A DNA stretch of 64,000 bases from Podospora pseudocomata (GCF_035222375.1 NC_085891.1:1364001-1428000); one strand, 5' to 3'; positions 1 to 12,592 are shown, counted from the first letter of the stretch. The notes: generated from the letters alone by a model not told the origin. Numbers and translations are program-made.

Positions 1-3000
1 AGTACCTAAACTAAACCACCCCCTGTTGGCATTTAGCCCGGCCGGTCCTCTTGAAAAGAAGCTTTCCAAAGAAGCAACGAATTCCTACTCGCCAGCTCCC
101 AGCCCAGTCAGCCCCAGATTTGGAAGTAATGCTGCCCTGCGATGCCACGACACAACAATCTCTCGCGACCAAATTTTTCCCCCTCTGAGGCTTCACCGAC
201 TTCCTTACCCAGACATGAATGGTAATGCATGATAATGCAGGAGGCTAACACAGTCGGTCAAGATGTGGAGTAATCCACACTTCCTACCTGGTCGATTTAG
301 TTTTTTCTCCTTCTTTTTTCCTTTGGTGACTAGCATGGAAGCTTCACTTTCTTCCACCTCGCCGATCATTCATTCGGGCAATGCTCCCGGCTGTTGGGAA
401 GACTAAAAAAAAAAAAAAAAAAAAAAAGCTGAAGCACGCGATATCCGAGGACGGGCATGGGTACACTAGGGGAGGGTAGGACAGGGGAAGGGGGTGTAAG
501 GGGGTATCGGTAAGGGTAGGGTAATGTAATAAAGAGGACGAAGAGGACAAGGCGGCGATGCCCTTCATTGTGTCATGCCATGATCCGTCATCTCATCCTT
601 TCGATCGAACTTTCGGCACCTCTCTCTTTGGACCGTGATGACTGATGATGGGGCTGTTGGTCTCTGGTCTGGTCCGGTCGATGCGTTGTTGCGTGCATAT
701 AATCCCAACCGATAATCCGTACAGCAAGTAAAAGGAAGGATAAAAACGTGTCATACCTACATATAAATAACACACTATGGGGTAAGTTGGTACGTACGCC
801 ATCCAGCACAGCAGCAACCAGGGCTGGGTATATTCCGGGTATTGTCTGTCCTCGTGGCCGGACGGCCTCATGGGGATTTTTTCATGGATTCGTTGATTGA
901 TTCCTGTTGTTACCGTTGTTGTTGATGACATGGGTGACCTGTGAACTGTGTGCTTCCGCAATACACAGCGCAGTGCCCCCACTCACCACGAGGAAATTGA
1001 CACACATGGCTTGTTGCTCCTGTTGCTACCACTATGTGTACCCGGCCCTGTGGTGCGGTTTTCCGCCTTTACCCGAAAAGAATACAAGCCAGCATGCTTT
1101 CTTTTTTCAGCCCAAGAGAAACGGCTCCATAACTTTGATGTTGTATCTCACAAGTCGATCTTTCTGAGATAATGCAAATGGTAAGGTAGGGCTCGAGATC
1201 GTCCACCCGAGTCATTTCGGGGGCCATCTTTTCTCGGGCCTTGCCGCGCTTCCCTTTTGGCTTCCGCTTGTTCCCTTGTTCCCTTGCCTCCCCCTCCGCT
1301 TTTTTTTGTATCAGATGCAGTTGGCTGTATGGCATGTATGTCGGGGAGTTGGGTAGAGATACATCACCCTTGTTTCTTCTCGGTCTGGTCTGGTATGGTT
1401 GTGTGTGTGCCTATGTAGGTTCGGCTGGCTTTGACCGGTTCGCTTGAAGGTAAGGTGTGCCGCACCCGAATACTCCATTGAATGTATACACATAGCCCCC
1501 CGCTCTTGACCTTGTGTTACCCTCGGCATATGGCATACCCAACCCGCGAGCGACAAAGCTTGGCGGTTGTTGTTAATTTGTTAGTATCACTACGTCGAGA
1601 TATGCAGATTATCATGCAGACTGCCCGGCCGTCAGCGGGATGCGTCCTGCAGCTAAGAGCAAGAGACCCTTGTTCGTGAAAAGTCTGTCTGACCTCCTTC
1701 GCTTTGAGAGCTTGGGTTGAGATAATTGAGACGTGATCACGACGGGTGGGTGGAATGAGTGAAATCGAGGAAAGATTGGGGCGGTTATGTCCGATGAGCG
1801 GCAATGTGAGAGGAAGAAGGAGGCGGACGATGGTCCGTGGTTGGTGGCGTAAATGTAATTGTATGTGCAAATGCCGGTGGATGGTTAACTTGGGGCGGTG
1901 TGGCTCGATGAGACCTGATGGGATGGACACAAACTGCTGTGTAAGTCTGTTGTCCAATGCTGAATTGTAGATCTGGGGTAACAGGGCTGCTAGGCTTCTG
2001 GAATCTGGGCAACTGGGAGAGATCCCCCGCATCTTGGGAGTTGTTCCAGACCGGTGAAGCTCTGGGTGACATTGGTCGCGGCTGGTGAATAATGCTTGTT
2101 TCGGCTGGGCTTTGGGAAAAGGGTAGGATGTTGGACATTCTCTATCTGGAGGAATTGTCAGTGTTGGGATTGGGTTCGGTATTTCGTCTGTAGTGGCTGA
2201 CAAGTTCGGGTCCAATGTGCCAAGATTGCGAGAGCATGAGGTGAGGTATTTCTCATGTGGTACAAGAATGTAGGCATCTATGCCTTGTTACAACGGACGA
2301 GGGGTTCGGGTGAGCGGTCTGATATAATGCCAGTATACACTTGTGTACGCTCTGCCTCGCGTGTATCAAGTGGTTTCACGGCTGGTGTCGGTACTAAGTT
2401 GATCTTATTTGGTAAAACTGCAAAGGAGGATATGGGAGTTCCGCAGCTGGCTGTAAGAGTAGTCAGCATTTGACAGCCGAGTGGTAACGGTCACACTCCA
2501 AACAGAAATGAGAAGAAAGGGCTGCAGTTAGACTTTGGGCAAGAAAATAGACCTAAGCATTGCTTCCTCAAGACCACACTGTCAGATCAAGTCGAATTCT
2601 TGTTGTCCGGATCAACCCCAGCGCCTCGGTGTAGCTGATAGGTTTTGGGAAGTCTCGCTTTTCGTTGGGAGCTTTCTTCGGTCGGTATGCAGTTCGATGG
2701 CAATTCTGCGCCCGGGCGCGTGAAAGTTGCGGCCGATGAGGTGGGTCCGGAAGAGGCTAACAGAGACCGGAGGCGGACCGGTGCACTGACCACCAATGCT
2801 GGCATAGTCAACTCATGACTTTGAGGTTGGCTCCCTGTACGGTTGAGTACATCTCGAGGGTCCACCGGACGTGTTTGAGCTCGGTTGAGGGTCGATGGAT
2901 GGTGTTTTCCGAGGTGTGTCGGTGTCTTCAACCTCGTACGTTCCATGGTCATTAAACACTCAACTGACAATGACGCAAGATACCTGCTACATTGGCCATG

Positions 3001-5857
3001 AGGCAGGTGCGTTCCATTATGTGAAGAAGGAAGCATCGAGGATTGGGTAACCTGGCAAGAGCAATGTGGCATTTCAGGCCCGAGATTTCTAAGATGAAAT
3101 CCTGTTTGGACATTCTCGAGTCACCAAACCTCCCAAATCTCTTATTCACGAACAAAGCGCCGGGGACAGCCAACATTTAATACGCATCGTCTCATCCTTT
3201 CCCATCCCTTTCCAGCCAATAACCGACACAGAGGTGTACTTGGCGCCTATCACGCCGATCTACATGTCTTCAGTGGCTCAAGTACGTGTTCGTGCTAGTC
3301 ACCTGGTTCTCAGCGATGCCAAACGAGTGGCATGAATGACACTGTGCGTGATGCAGCATCACCACCGTTGCCACCACCGCGCACGATATCCGGCCAACCG
3401 ACGATGATGCCGACATCAGGAGGCCGAGGAAAGGAGCAAGACATTAACGGGCATACACACCCTTCACCAACTCGCGGTGTTGATCCATGCCAGAGGTCAG
3501 CTAGCAGTGGCAATCTCTATGCACCCAACATACAAAGTAGACTAGGCTGGCTTTCTTCTACCGTCATAAAATCAGCATTCTATCTCGAATAGAGCCCCTC
3601 GAATAATGAAGCTCGGCCTGTGGCCCACGATCCATCGGAAGAGAAACCGTCAACCACGATCGGAACCAGTATACAACACCAAGCCCCGGGAAGCATCACA
3701 TACCATTCCGAACAACTAATGACGACTTCAACGTCATTCATCTTTCCTGTCTGCTGCTTTCCACGTCCACACCCCCCAACATGAATTCCACCAATCTCTC
3801 GGTTGTTAACACCCTCAACTTCCAAATCGGGCCGCCCGCATACATCACTCTCATGCAGCCCAGGCTTCCCTCCCTCTCGACTCCTCGCCGTTCTATTCCC
3901 CTACTGGACGAAGAACCATTCGAGAATTAGATTGCCGGCAGCACCACACACTCATACTTCACCAAGACGGGCTGGCCGCCAGTGGATGGTTGGAGGTGCT
4001 TGCCTGCCGCTGCCGCTAATAGGGTGTGGCATGCAGCACGCCAGTTCGCAGCAGCAGCGGCTACAACACATGTGCATATGATGCGTGGAGTCGAGGTGGT
4101 AGTGGTGGTTCGTATGAAAGGGTAGGTAGGTTTGCTTAGCCCAGGACTTGTCTTTACTTGGGCTATACGATCGAGATGGTATAATCGAACCACCATCCAA
4201 TGCCGGCAACCTGGTGGGTGGGTATATTGGCAGATTGATTGCGTGGGTGTGTCAGATGGATGGGATGGCAGGTGGGTACGCGTTGTGAAACCTATATTGC
4301 GCGGATGGCCGTTGATAGCTGCTGTTGCTAACCGACGGTGATGAGCCCGGAAGCTGGGGATGGATCGTTCTTCACCCACCTTCTAGGCCGTTCGCCCCAT
4401 ACTTGCTTCTCGGCCTCACTGGCCACACTCAACTACATCTACCACGCAGCCACCCTTTCTACAAGACTTGTATTGAACGCCACCAACTAGACAAGTTACG
4501 GGTACCAAGATACGGGTACAGGATGCGGGTAGCGTAGGGCCTTGCCCACGCACTTCCCACCTCTCTCAACCACACCTCCATCTTCCTCACACCACTGGAC
4601 TCACGCCCCCCTCCCTCTTCTTCCACCCAAACCCCTCCCTTCTCCGCCGACACTGCAACTGCTCCCGTACCCGGGTCCCATCTCTCATCACATACCACCT
4701 CCAGGATCCGATCCGATCCAATACACCCTTTCTCGGCCCCCTCTCGCTCGGCCAGGGCTGGTTACCGACAGGTACACTAACCCCGACACGATAGATCTTG
4801 CATGCAAGTTTGCTGCAGGATGCGGGAGGGAATTATGCAAAGTGGATTACACTACCATTGGGGGGCCAGCTAAACAGTGTGTGAGATTTGTGTGTGAGCT
4901 GACGTTCACGGTGACGTGCATGAGTTGGAACCCACTCATCCTGACGGACCTAGACCGAACTATATCAGATTTTGATTGTAAGACAGTTCTCTGTGGGCGG
5001 GTACCATCGGACCGGGGATTTGAGACGGGGAGATCTAGATCTAGTGTAGATGATGTCTTACGAGTTTGATGATTGAGTTTTCTCGGCGATGAGGGGACGG
5101 GGGTTGACATGTGGAGAAAGGAACTACCGTATTCTGGGGGAGTGAGGGGGTTTGTGAGGTGAGGGGAAGGAAGGGGTAGGGGATTCTAGATTGGTGGAGG
5201 AGTGGATACCGACAGTTCGATCATCCGCAGGTGAGTGTATGTATGTTGTTTCTAAACTGAGTAGTATTGCGCGGTTAGAGGTGGGGGGTTTGGGGTGGGT
5301 GGTTGGTTGTTGGCTTTCTACTATTGTATGTATAGATTCGATCCATCCACTGTGTGGAGTTTATATGTCTGTGATAGAGTGTTGTTTTTCGCTTCAGTTC
5401 ATCGCTTATTACTGGCACTTGCGAGGTTTTTTTGTGGTGGACTGATTAGTCGGGAGCGAGAAGGGGGGGGATGGCGGGGGGGAGGGAGTATACTGTCAGT
5501 CAGCACTTTAATCTGACTTGTCATCTGTGTCTTTTTCGTATTGTCCCCAGTGTTAACTAATGGTGGCTTACAGATATATATAAAGAAACCCAAAAAAAAA
5601 AAAAAAACCCGGTGAGATTTTAGAGGGCGGTTGGCATCGGGAATGATACAGACAGACAGACAGACAAGAAGTTTGTGATGGGAGTACCTTACCTTGGAGC
5701 AGCTATTCGGGAAGAAAAAAAGGATCTTGTGTGGTCGGAACCCTTGTTTGACAACGAGACAGGATTCCCGAGAATGGAAAAATCGTCCGAACATTCAGCC
5801 TAAGCCAAGGAGGGAGGGGTCGGGGTGTTACACGACAGACAGATAGCTAAAAACATC
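1..5857. other. Long gene-poor stretch
   Basis: I see no convincing gene here. The longest open frame (minus strand, 1517-2215) encodes a low-complexity peptide with no recognisable domain, no plausible intron structure and no codon pattern like the real genes further right. The stretch has a 23-nt A run at 405-427, a GACA tetranucleotide tract near 5649-5666 and an A run near 5592-5606. It could hold long UTRs, non-coding transcripts or small spliced genes that I cannot recognise by eye. Confidence 0.6.
405..427. repeat. Poly-A tract (23 nt)
   Basis: Uninterrupted run of A residues. No adjacent target-site duplication or retroposed gene body was seen, so it is treated as a simple homopolymer rather than a retroposon tail. 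Confidence 0.9.
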
Positions 5858-5863
5858 AAAAAA

Positions 5864-5960
5864 CACACAACATCGAGGATTCCCAAGCGGTCACCCAACC
5901 TGAGTCCTGGTTCGACTCTCAGTGATTTTGAAAATGAGGGCAGAGCGGACGGGATACGGT
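5864..5960 (-). pseudogene. 5'-truncated 5S rRNA relic
   Basis: Read on the minus strand, the segment carries hallmark 5S blocks in the right order: a CCCGTCCGCTC block, then the GGTTGGGTGACCGC block, then GGGAATCC and a 3' end of ATGTTGTGTG followed by T6 (5858-5863), a normal pol III terminator. Known fungal 5S RNA is about 119 nt. Here the first roughly 25 nt, including the 5' strand of helix I that should pair with the TGTTGTGTG 3' end, are replaced by an A/T-only tract (about 5960-5993). It is therefore probably non-functional. Dispersed 5S genes and pseudogenes are normal in filamentous ascomycetes. The assignment rests on pattern recognition, not on a covariance search. Confidence 0.68.
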
Positions 5961-6245
5961 ATTTTTATTTTTTATTTTTTTATTTTTTTTTTAGCTGGAT
6001 ATGGTCGTATGTGCTATCCAACTCCGGAATTGGGCTCTTTTGCATCCTCCCGTTGATATCGTCAGACAACAGACATGATGAATTCCCGAACAAATCCAAC
6101 AAGTTTGCTGTCCCATCTCTTTCGCTTATTTTAGGGATGGATGTATGAAGAAGATATTCTCAGGTTATAATTCAACACATCAGTCCTCAAAAGCCACACG
6201 AGGGTGAGGAACAATACAAAAAAGAAAAACACAGAAAAAGATCTA

Positions 6246-6297
6246 ACGTATATTATAAGCGAGTCGTACATATAAGCGAGTCGTACAGTCTCCACCA
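6246..6297. repeat. Left terminal inverted repeat of pogo-type element
   Basis: 52 bp, the exact reverse complement of 7331-7382. It contains two direct copies of TATAAGCGAGTCGTACA separated by essentially nothing, which may be a duplicated transposase-binding site. Confidence 0.93.
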
Positions 6298-6334
6298 CCC
6301 TACAACAACTATCCTCAATTGCAACATAACAACA

Positions 6335-7281
6335 CTAGAAACCAACTATAATTACATCAGAAACAGCCGAATCAGACGATTCTACAGCCTCCTGGCAAGT
6401 ACGTGCATTATGGCCAGGCTTGCCGCATACACCACAGCATTGAACCTTTGTACAAGCACCCCCTACACCACTACCATCCAGCTGCGTTTCTTCCACTGCC
6501 TCCCCCACCCACGGCCTTCTGGTCAAGTAGATCGTGTGCATCCTGCACAGTAAGTGATCCTCCAAGCCGCACACGTGTTTTTGGCTCTCCTGCGCTTGCT
6601 TAGTGCCTCGTTGGCAAGGTGGTACTGCGCGGCCAAGATGATAAAGGAGGGATGGCCCAACCGAGGGCATTAACTCCCTGGATTACCGTTGCCCATTCGC
6701 GGTTACCAGGCTGGGCTAGTTTCGCCTTACTAAGGCCGTCCGAGGTCGTAACTACCATGCCCGCGAAGATAATACCCATCATAAACCCAGTCTCGTCGAA
6801 GTTGTAGATATCGTCATCTACAATACCGTACTTAGCCTTAGTGTTCCGTACGAGCGCAAACCACTCGGCAATGACCTTTGGATCCTCGCACTTAGCCCTC
6901 TGGTAGTCGTATCTACGCTTAAAACGCGTACGGAGCTGTGGCTGACGTTTGACGAAGTTATGTGCCCAGAACTTTTGCCAACAGGGGGCGCGTCGCGTAC
7001 GCGTAGCAGTTGGTTGGCCATATCATCTACACTACGCAATCTTGGTGGAAAAGCTCGCGTACATAGCTCAATAATATATCGGACAATAGCTTCCTCTTCC
7101 GATTGAGTCATCTTTTCGAATTGGGTGTTATATCGCGTCGTGCAGGCCGGCCGGCGCGTCGGTTAGAAGAGTCATAGCTGGTACGTTGTAGAGCTTAGCT
7201 GCAGCTCGGAGGCTTAATTTTTCATTGATTCGAAGAGCCTCAAGGGCTAAGAGTATCCTGGCTTCCTTTGAAGTAGGAGGC
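6335..7281 (-). pseudogene. Broken pogo/Fot1 transposase (DDE superfamily)
   Basis: Minus-strand fragments in transposase order. The N-terminus (7281-7128) begins MPPTSKEARILLALEALR and has the psq-type helix-turn-helix feel (LSLRAAAKLYNVP). A CENP-B-like part follows (7111-6960). A DDE N-part contains GFMMGIIFAGMVVTTSDG and ATVIQGVNALGWAIPP (6782-6640). The C-terminus has a CCHC knuckle, CGVCGKPGHNARTC, near 6400. At least three frame changes separate them. The part carrying the later catalytic acidic residues, between about 6600 and 6640, has been deleted. This cannot encode an active enzyme. The DDE family assignment is from motif recall. Confidence 0.82.
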
Positions 7282-7330
7282 ATATTGGGTTGTGGAAAAA
7301 ATTGATGTTAGGTGTAAGGAGGACGCGTCG

Positions 7331-7382
7331 TGGTGGAGACTGTACGACTCGCTTATATGTACGACTCGCTTATAATATACGT
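7331..7382. repeat. Right terminal inverted repeat of pogo-type element
   Basis: 52 bp, the exact reverse complement of 6246-6297. It is followed by TA and, 10 bp further on, by the target duplication of copia-1. Confidence 0.93.
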
Positions 7383-7397
7383 TAGAAGTAAATAAGT

Positions 7398-7942
7398 TGT
7401 TAGAATGGGGTCGCTGAGAGCACTGTAGCTACAGGGGTCTCAGGAGGGTGAAGCAGTTACCCAAGAACTTGGCGAGTGTCGGACTGTGCTGCTGAGTACG
7501 ACGACGCGGTTGTCGAAGGAAGAAAGTGCAACAGGTATTACCTGCAAATACAGAGAGTAGTGAACTGAGATGTTGTAGTCTCATAAAATACTGTAAATGA
7601 TCAATCTTATTGACTGTCTTGACTTATTGTTTCTTAAGGAGAGAAAGAAGCAGAAAAAACCATTGCAATTGGAAGAGGGCTCTTTATGAGCACCTGAACT
7701 CCCTATCATCCTTATTCAGTAACTTGAATCTATGATCTCATTGATGAGGTGCTCGAGTCGCTCATGATGCTTCTCATATCTCTCATTGTTCGGAGGTCCG
7801 GTCAAAAGCTTGTCCGGAGATCCGGTGAGGAGTCCTGGGAGCCGTTGAGAACACTTGTGGGCGAGCCGTTGAGAACAATGTGGGCGGAGAATTCCATAAA
7901 CAAGTGCTGTAAAATTCCATGAATAAATGCTGCATTTTAACA
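7398..7942 (-). repeat. 3' LTR of copia-1
   Basis: 545 bp, beginning TG and ending CA on the plus strand. Identical to the other LTR except for one missing T in the CTCCCTATC segment. The flanking TAAGT at 7393-7397 is one half of the target duplication. Confidence 0.95.
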
Positions 7943-7950
7943 CCCCCTCT
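7943..7950 (-). other. Polypurine tract of copia-1
   Basis: The minus strand reads AGAGGGGG directly before the 3' LTR (TGTTAAAATG). This is the expected plus-strand primer of reverse transcription. Confidence 0.8.
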
Positions 7951-7971
7951 GCAGCTGTAATGCGTGGTATG

Positions 7972-10900
7972 TCAGAACGGCTTGCTCAGGTTCAAAAGTT
8001 CTGTGAATTTGGTGAAGAGAGCTGCTGGCAGTGCTTTTGTAAGCCCGTCAGCAGGCATTTGATCGGTGGACAGGTAAGTAATAGCCACTATTCCAGTGGC
8101 CACTGCTTCCTTGACTCCATGGAACTTGATGAGTGTGTGCTTCGTTCGGCGGTGGTGTTTGGCATTGTGTGCCGTTTCAATGGCGCCTTCGTTGTCACTC
8201 AATAAAGGGGTAGGCTGTTGAATAGGTCTACCAATCTCCTGAAATAATCCCCTGAGCCACATAGCTTCCTTCACTCCCTCTATAAGCGCCGTGAACTCGG
8301 CCTCGAGAGTGCTGTAAGAAATGGTAGAAGCCTTCTTAGACTTCCAACCAATAGGTCCTCCAGCAAGAGTGAACAGCCAGCCAAAGGTGGATTTGGCGCT
8401 GTTGTTACATCCTGCCCAGTCACTGTCAGTAAACCCAATGGGTACGAGGTCACGGTTCGAACCGTAACCAATCGCTGAATCTACCGTGGAAAGTAGGTAG
8501 GAAATGAGTGACTTGGCTGCCTTGAGGTGCGTTGTGGTAGGAGCTTGAAGATGTTGAGAGAGCCATTGAACACTGAAGGCCACGTCAGGTCTTGTTTGCA
8601 CCATGGCGTACATCGCTGTACCTATCAATTGTTGGTATAGATGTTTCTCAGCTGGCGTTGCAAGGGGTCCAGGGTTGTTGTTGTTTCCTGTGAGGCCTGG
8701 ACTCAATGGAAGGGTAGTTGGCTTGTTGCTGACATTGAAGTAGCTAGCGGCTTCGCTAATATAAGCCTTTTGGTGAATCCAGAGTCGCCGTTTAGACCTG
8801 TTGCGCTCAATTTGAACACCAAGAAAATAGCGAGCTGGGCCGAGATCTTCGATATCGTAATGATTACTCATAGCCTTCTTCAGGGCTTGGAGCTTAGAAG
8901 GCTCAGGGCCAGTGATCAAGCAGTCGTCAACGTGGCTGGTGATGAACATGGTGAGCTCTGGGTGGAAATATGTAGCCGTATCAGAAATCAACGGTTTGAG
9001 ACCCAGGGACCTAACCATGGCAAGAACCTTTTGTTGCCAAAGGTAGGAGGCTTGTTTTTTTTAAGCCGTAGAGGGACTTCTTCAGAAGGATGACTTGGTC
9101 CACTGTGGGATCCCAGCCAAATTGCTTCAACAGTGAGATAGCACTTGGAGTGCTGCGAGAAAACTCACGTAGTCCTTCGGGTAGCTCGATGTATATGTCG
9201 AAGTCTGTGTCAGAGTTGAGAAAAGCTCCAACAAAGTCCACTTGTTCAATATCCCAGTCAAAGACAGCTGCAATAGCCAAGATAATTCTCCAAGTGGGAG
9301 GGCCAGTGGTGGATGCGTAGGTCTGAAGAAAATCGATTCCCATAGCTTGTTGGAATCCACGGGCCACTAGCCGGGCTTTGAACTTCACTGTGATGCCTTG
9401 TGGGTTCTTCTTTTCCTTGAAGACCCATCGGCTGGTAATAGGTCTCTTCCTGGCCTGGGAGCGATTGACGAAGTAGAAAGTCTTGGTGGTGAGGAGCTGA
9501 TGTAATTCAGTGAAAGCTGCCTTTAGCCATTGATCCTTCTGGGAATGCTTTAAAGCTTGTTTGAAGGTGTTGGGTTCTGCAGTCTTGGTCTGAGGTGCTG
9601 TGGCTAATACTTCCTGGGTTCTGGAGACCAAGTAAGTGATCATCTCGGTACAGTCCATCTCATCCACAGACTGGAATTCCTTACGTTGGATCTCAGTGGC
9701 CTTAGGAAGAGGTATCTCGATGGTCGTGGTAGGCGCTGGAGGTGTTGTAATTCCAGGGTCCGGTGCTGGGGTTGTTGCAATTCCAGGGTCCGGTGCTGGA
9801 GTTGTTGCAATTCCAGGGTCCGGTTCCGAGATGGGTGGTTGAACAGGGGAGTCTCCTAGATCTTCGGTGGCATCAACGATTTTCAATGAGTTCACAGGAC
9901 TCTGTGGCCCTGAAATTTGAGCTTGAGGGTCCTCATAGAGCTTGATAAAACTGGTCTTAATGACCTTATTCAAGCCTAAGTAGACCAAGTAGGTCTGGTG
10001 ACCAAGGACTGCAAGAAGCTTGCCTTTGACTCCTCTGGGAGCGAGCTTCTCTCCTTGGATTCGATCCTCAGCAGGGACATACACAGTAACTTCAGTTCCA
10101 ATAACCCTGTAGTCAGCAAGGCTGGGTGTGTGAGCAGGCTGGTCAGGAAGCAATTCATCGTGAAGAAGCTGGTGAGGCGTGAGCTTCTTGGTTGACTGAG
10201 CCGTACGGTTGATGATTTCAACCACAGGACCAATGATGTGACCCCAGAGAGTGGGAGGAAGTCCTGATGCAAGTACTGTGGCACGTAATCTGTCCAGAAT
10301 TACGCGAATAGACCGCTCTGCAAGACCATTTTGATTGGGCGTGCGAGGGCTTGAAGTGCTGAAGCCAATACCTTTCTCAATGAAGTAGGCTTGAAGAGGA
10401 GAATTTCCTTGCCTCCGTCGTAGTGGAAGTGGCCTGGATATCGCTGAAATGTATTTTTGAGGTTTTCAATGACTGAACGTACCTCTGAGACAGCATTCTC
10501 CTTGAGGTTGAGTGGTTTAACCCATCTGTAGCGAGTCTTCCTATCGACTAGGACGAGAGCGTAGGGAGTCTTTGTCAGTGGAATAGGCTTGATGGAGACA
10601 ATGTCTCCTTCCAGACGGCTCAGGGCAAAAGGGGGGTCTTGAACGGTCTGTTTGGAAGGCCTTCGGAGGATCTTGGCGGCGTCACAGCTCTTGCAAACCA
10701 AGTCTCCAGGTCTCAGCTTCTGAAAGTTCGGCATCCCTTTTGTGATTAAGGAGGTCTTCTTCAAAAGATCCAGACCAATATGGCCTAGACGAACGTGCCA
10801 AAGAATTGCTGATTGTATGAGTCCTGCGGAGGGTCCTTTGGAAGGAGGTGCCGGAGGAACAATAGGCGTAGGATCGTTGACCCCCTCTGAAGTATCTGTG

Positions 10901-12592
10901 TCTTCAGAGTCACTGGAAGCACCGATCAAGTGGGCGTTTACAGCGGCGATAGAAGTGCGGATCTCTGCTGCGAAAGTCGAGTAGTTGTGCCAGTGATTCC
11001 TCGCAGGAGACTTCTGTCCTTTAACTCCCAGAAAGAAGCCAGACTTTTGGAAATCCAGTTGAGCAATCAGCTTCCGCTTGCCAGTGAAAATTTTCTGGTT
11101 GATGAGCGCCCCTCCAGAGTCGTAGAGGCGCTCTCCACTCACAATATTCAATGGAAATCCAGGAATATAGAGAGTTTTGGTGAGATCAACGGTGGAGAAT
11201 TTGGGTTTTCCATCGGTAGTTCCAATGTAGAAGTTGATCCTCACGGTCCCTTGCCCTTGTGGCCTGACTGGACCACCACCTGTTGAGATGGTGTTCAGAT
11301 CCTCAGACTCATAGAATTGTGTGTACAGGTCCCTGTTATTGCAGATATGAACAGTGGAACCGGTATCGAATAGCCAGGACTCTCGCAGAGTTTTGCAAGC
11401 GTAATTGAAAGGCTGGCTGGTGGAGTCCTCTGGTTCTTCCGGTATGTTGAAGAAACCAGTCCCCAAGTGAAATCCGATTGGAAAAGCAGCGGGAGTGGGG
11501 TCCTTCCGGTTAGAAGACTCTTGTGAAGAGGCCTGCGGATTCTCCTTCTTTGGCTTGTTGCCACCTTTCCCACGTTTCCGATACCTATTACCGGTAGTGG
11601 TGGAGGTGCCAGAGGTACCAGTAGGTCCCTGGTCCTTGGACTTATCCTGAGGCGTTTTGCCGTCCTTGGTGGCATTGCGGCGTTGATTTTGCAGCGAAGA
11701 GAGTGCTTGGTAGGTCGTGGATGTGCTATCCCCAGTCTCGGCCAGCAGATCTTCCTGGAAGAAATTCAAGCTCAAGTCTCCTCCGGAGGGAGGTCCAAGG
11801 AATCGACGATGACGAAGTAGAGCTTTGGAGCGCTCACACCATTGTGGAAAGTTAGATTCCAGGGAATTCAGGTAATGATTAACCTGATCAGTAGACTGAA
11901 TTGTGACTCCTAGGCTTGAGAGTCTGGCAATGAGAGTGTTGAAGTTGGCGTTGAAGTCAACCACAGACATCGATCTGTCGAATTTCAACGAGTGGTAAGT
12001 CTTGTAGAGTTTGTCTCTCAACACTGGCTGCGCTGGAGCATATTGAGCTCTCAAGCGATTGAAGATGACTGCAGGGCAGTCTTCTGATTCAATGGTAGCC
12101 AGGGGACCCTGAGCAAGTGTGTTGCGAATGGTTAAAACCAGGTAGGCTTTCTGGGCATCAGAGAGATTGAGACCACTGCTGTAGGATTCTCAAGAAAACC
12201 TGTGACCTCAAAATTCTCAGTTGAATGGAGAGGGCCTGGATCCATTGGCGATAGTTGTCTGGACCCGTGAGCTTTTGCTTCTCATTAAGCTGAAGGCTTT
12301 GTTTGACGAGGTCATTCGATGAGAAATTGACAGTTGCTGGAGTGGGTGATGTTGTGGCTGATGGTGTTGACCCACCACCGGAGACTGTGGAGGAACTGGA
12401 GGGTGTTGAAAAAGCCGCCAGTAACTTGTTGATTTGGACGTTCTGGGCTTGGATTGCAGCCTGGAATTCTTCAGTGATATTCTGAAGCCGTTGATTGAGT
12501 TGTGATTCGAGCCGTGCCGCAAGCTGTTCGGACTGGGCATTGGAAACGGCTTGGGAGTCTGTGGGAGTTTGGTCTGCCATACCGGAGTCCAT
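7972..12592 (-). pseudogene. copia-1 gag-pol polyprotein, frame-broken
   Basis: Gag starts at ATG 12592 (or 12580), since the more upstream ATG lies inside the primer site. It runs in one frame to 12158, then continues in another to 10300, a third to 9011 and a fourth to 7972. Visible domains: gag (UBN2-like) to about 11450; a basic patch (RKRGKGGNKPKK) instead of a CCHC knuckle; protease with DTGS near 11365; the integrase zinc-binding H-H-C-C region (WHVRLGHIG then CKSC) near 10690-10810; part of the integrase core; reverse transcriptase from about 9560 to 8800, with HVDD where YVDD is usual; and RNase H near 8100-8450. The frame changes look like single-base events near 12158-12215, 10404-10406 and 9055-9062. 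No premature nonsense codon was noticed apart from these shifts. As read, it is non-coding in full length. Confidence 0.88.

Larger units (their letters stand above)
6246..7382 (-). mobile_element. Fot1/pogo-type DNA transposon, internally deleted
   Basis: A 1137-bp element bounded by perfect 52-bp terminal inverted repeats (6246-6297 and 7331-7382) and flanked by TA on both sides (6244-6245, 7383-7384), the target duplication of Tc1/mariner/pogo elements. It contains only pieces of a minus-strand pogo-type transposase. Full-length fungal relatives are close to 2 kb, so an internal portion is missing and the copy must be non-autonomous. The intact TIRs mean it could still be cross-mobilised if a full-length relative exists in the genome. 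Confidence 0.9.

Noticed and set aside
1517-2215. 232-codon minus-strand frame in the left gene-poor stretch
   Set aside because: No recognisable domain, repeated low-complexity Leu/His/Arg/Pro, no splice logic; likely chance.
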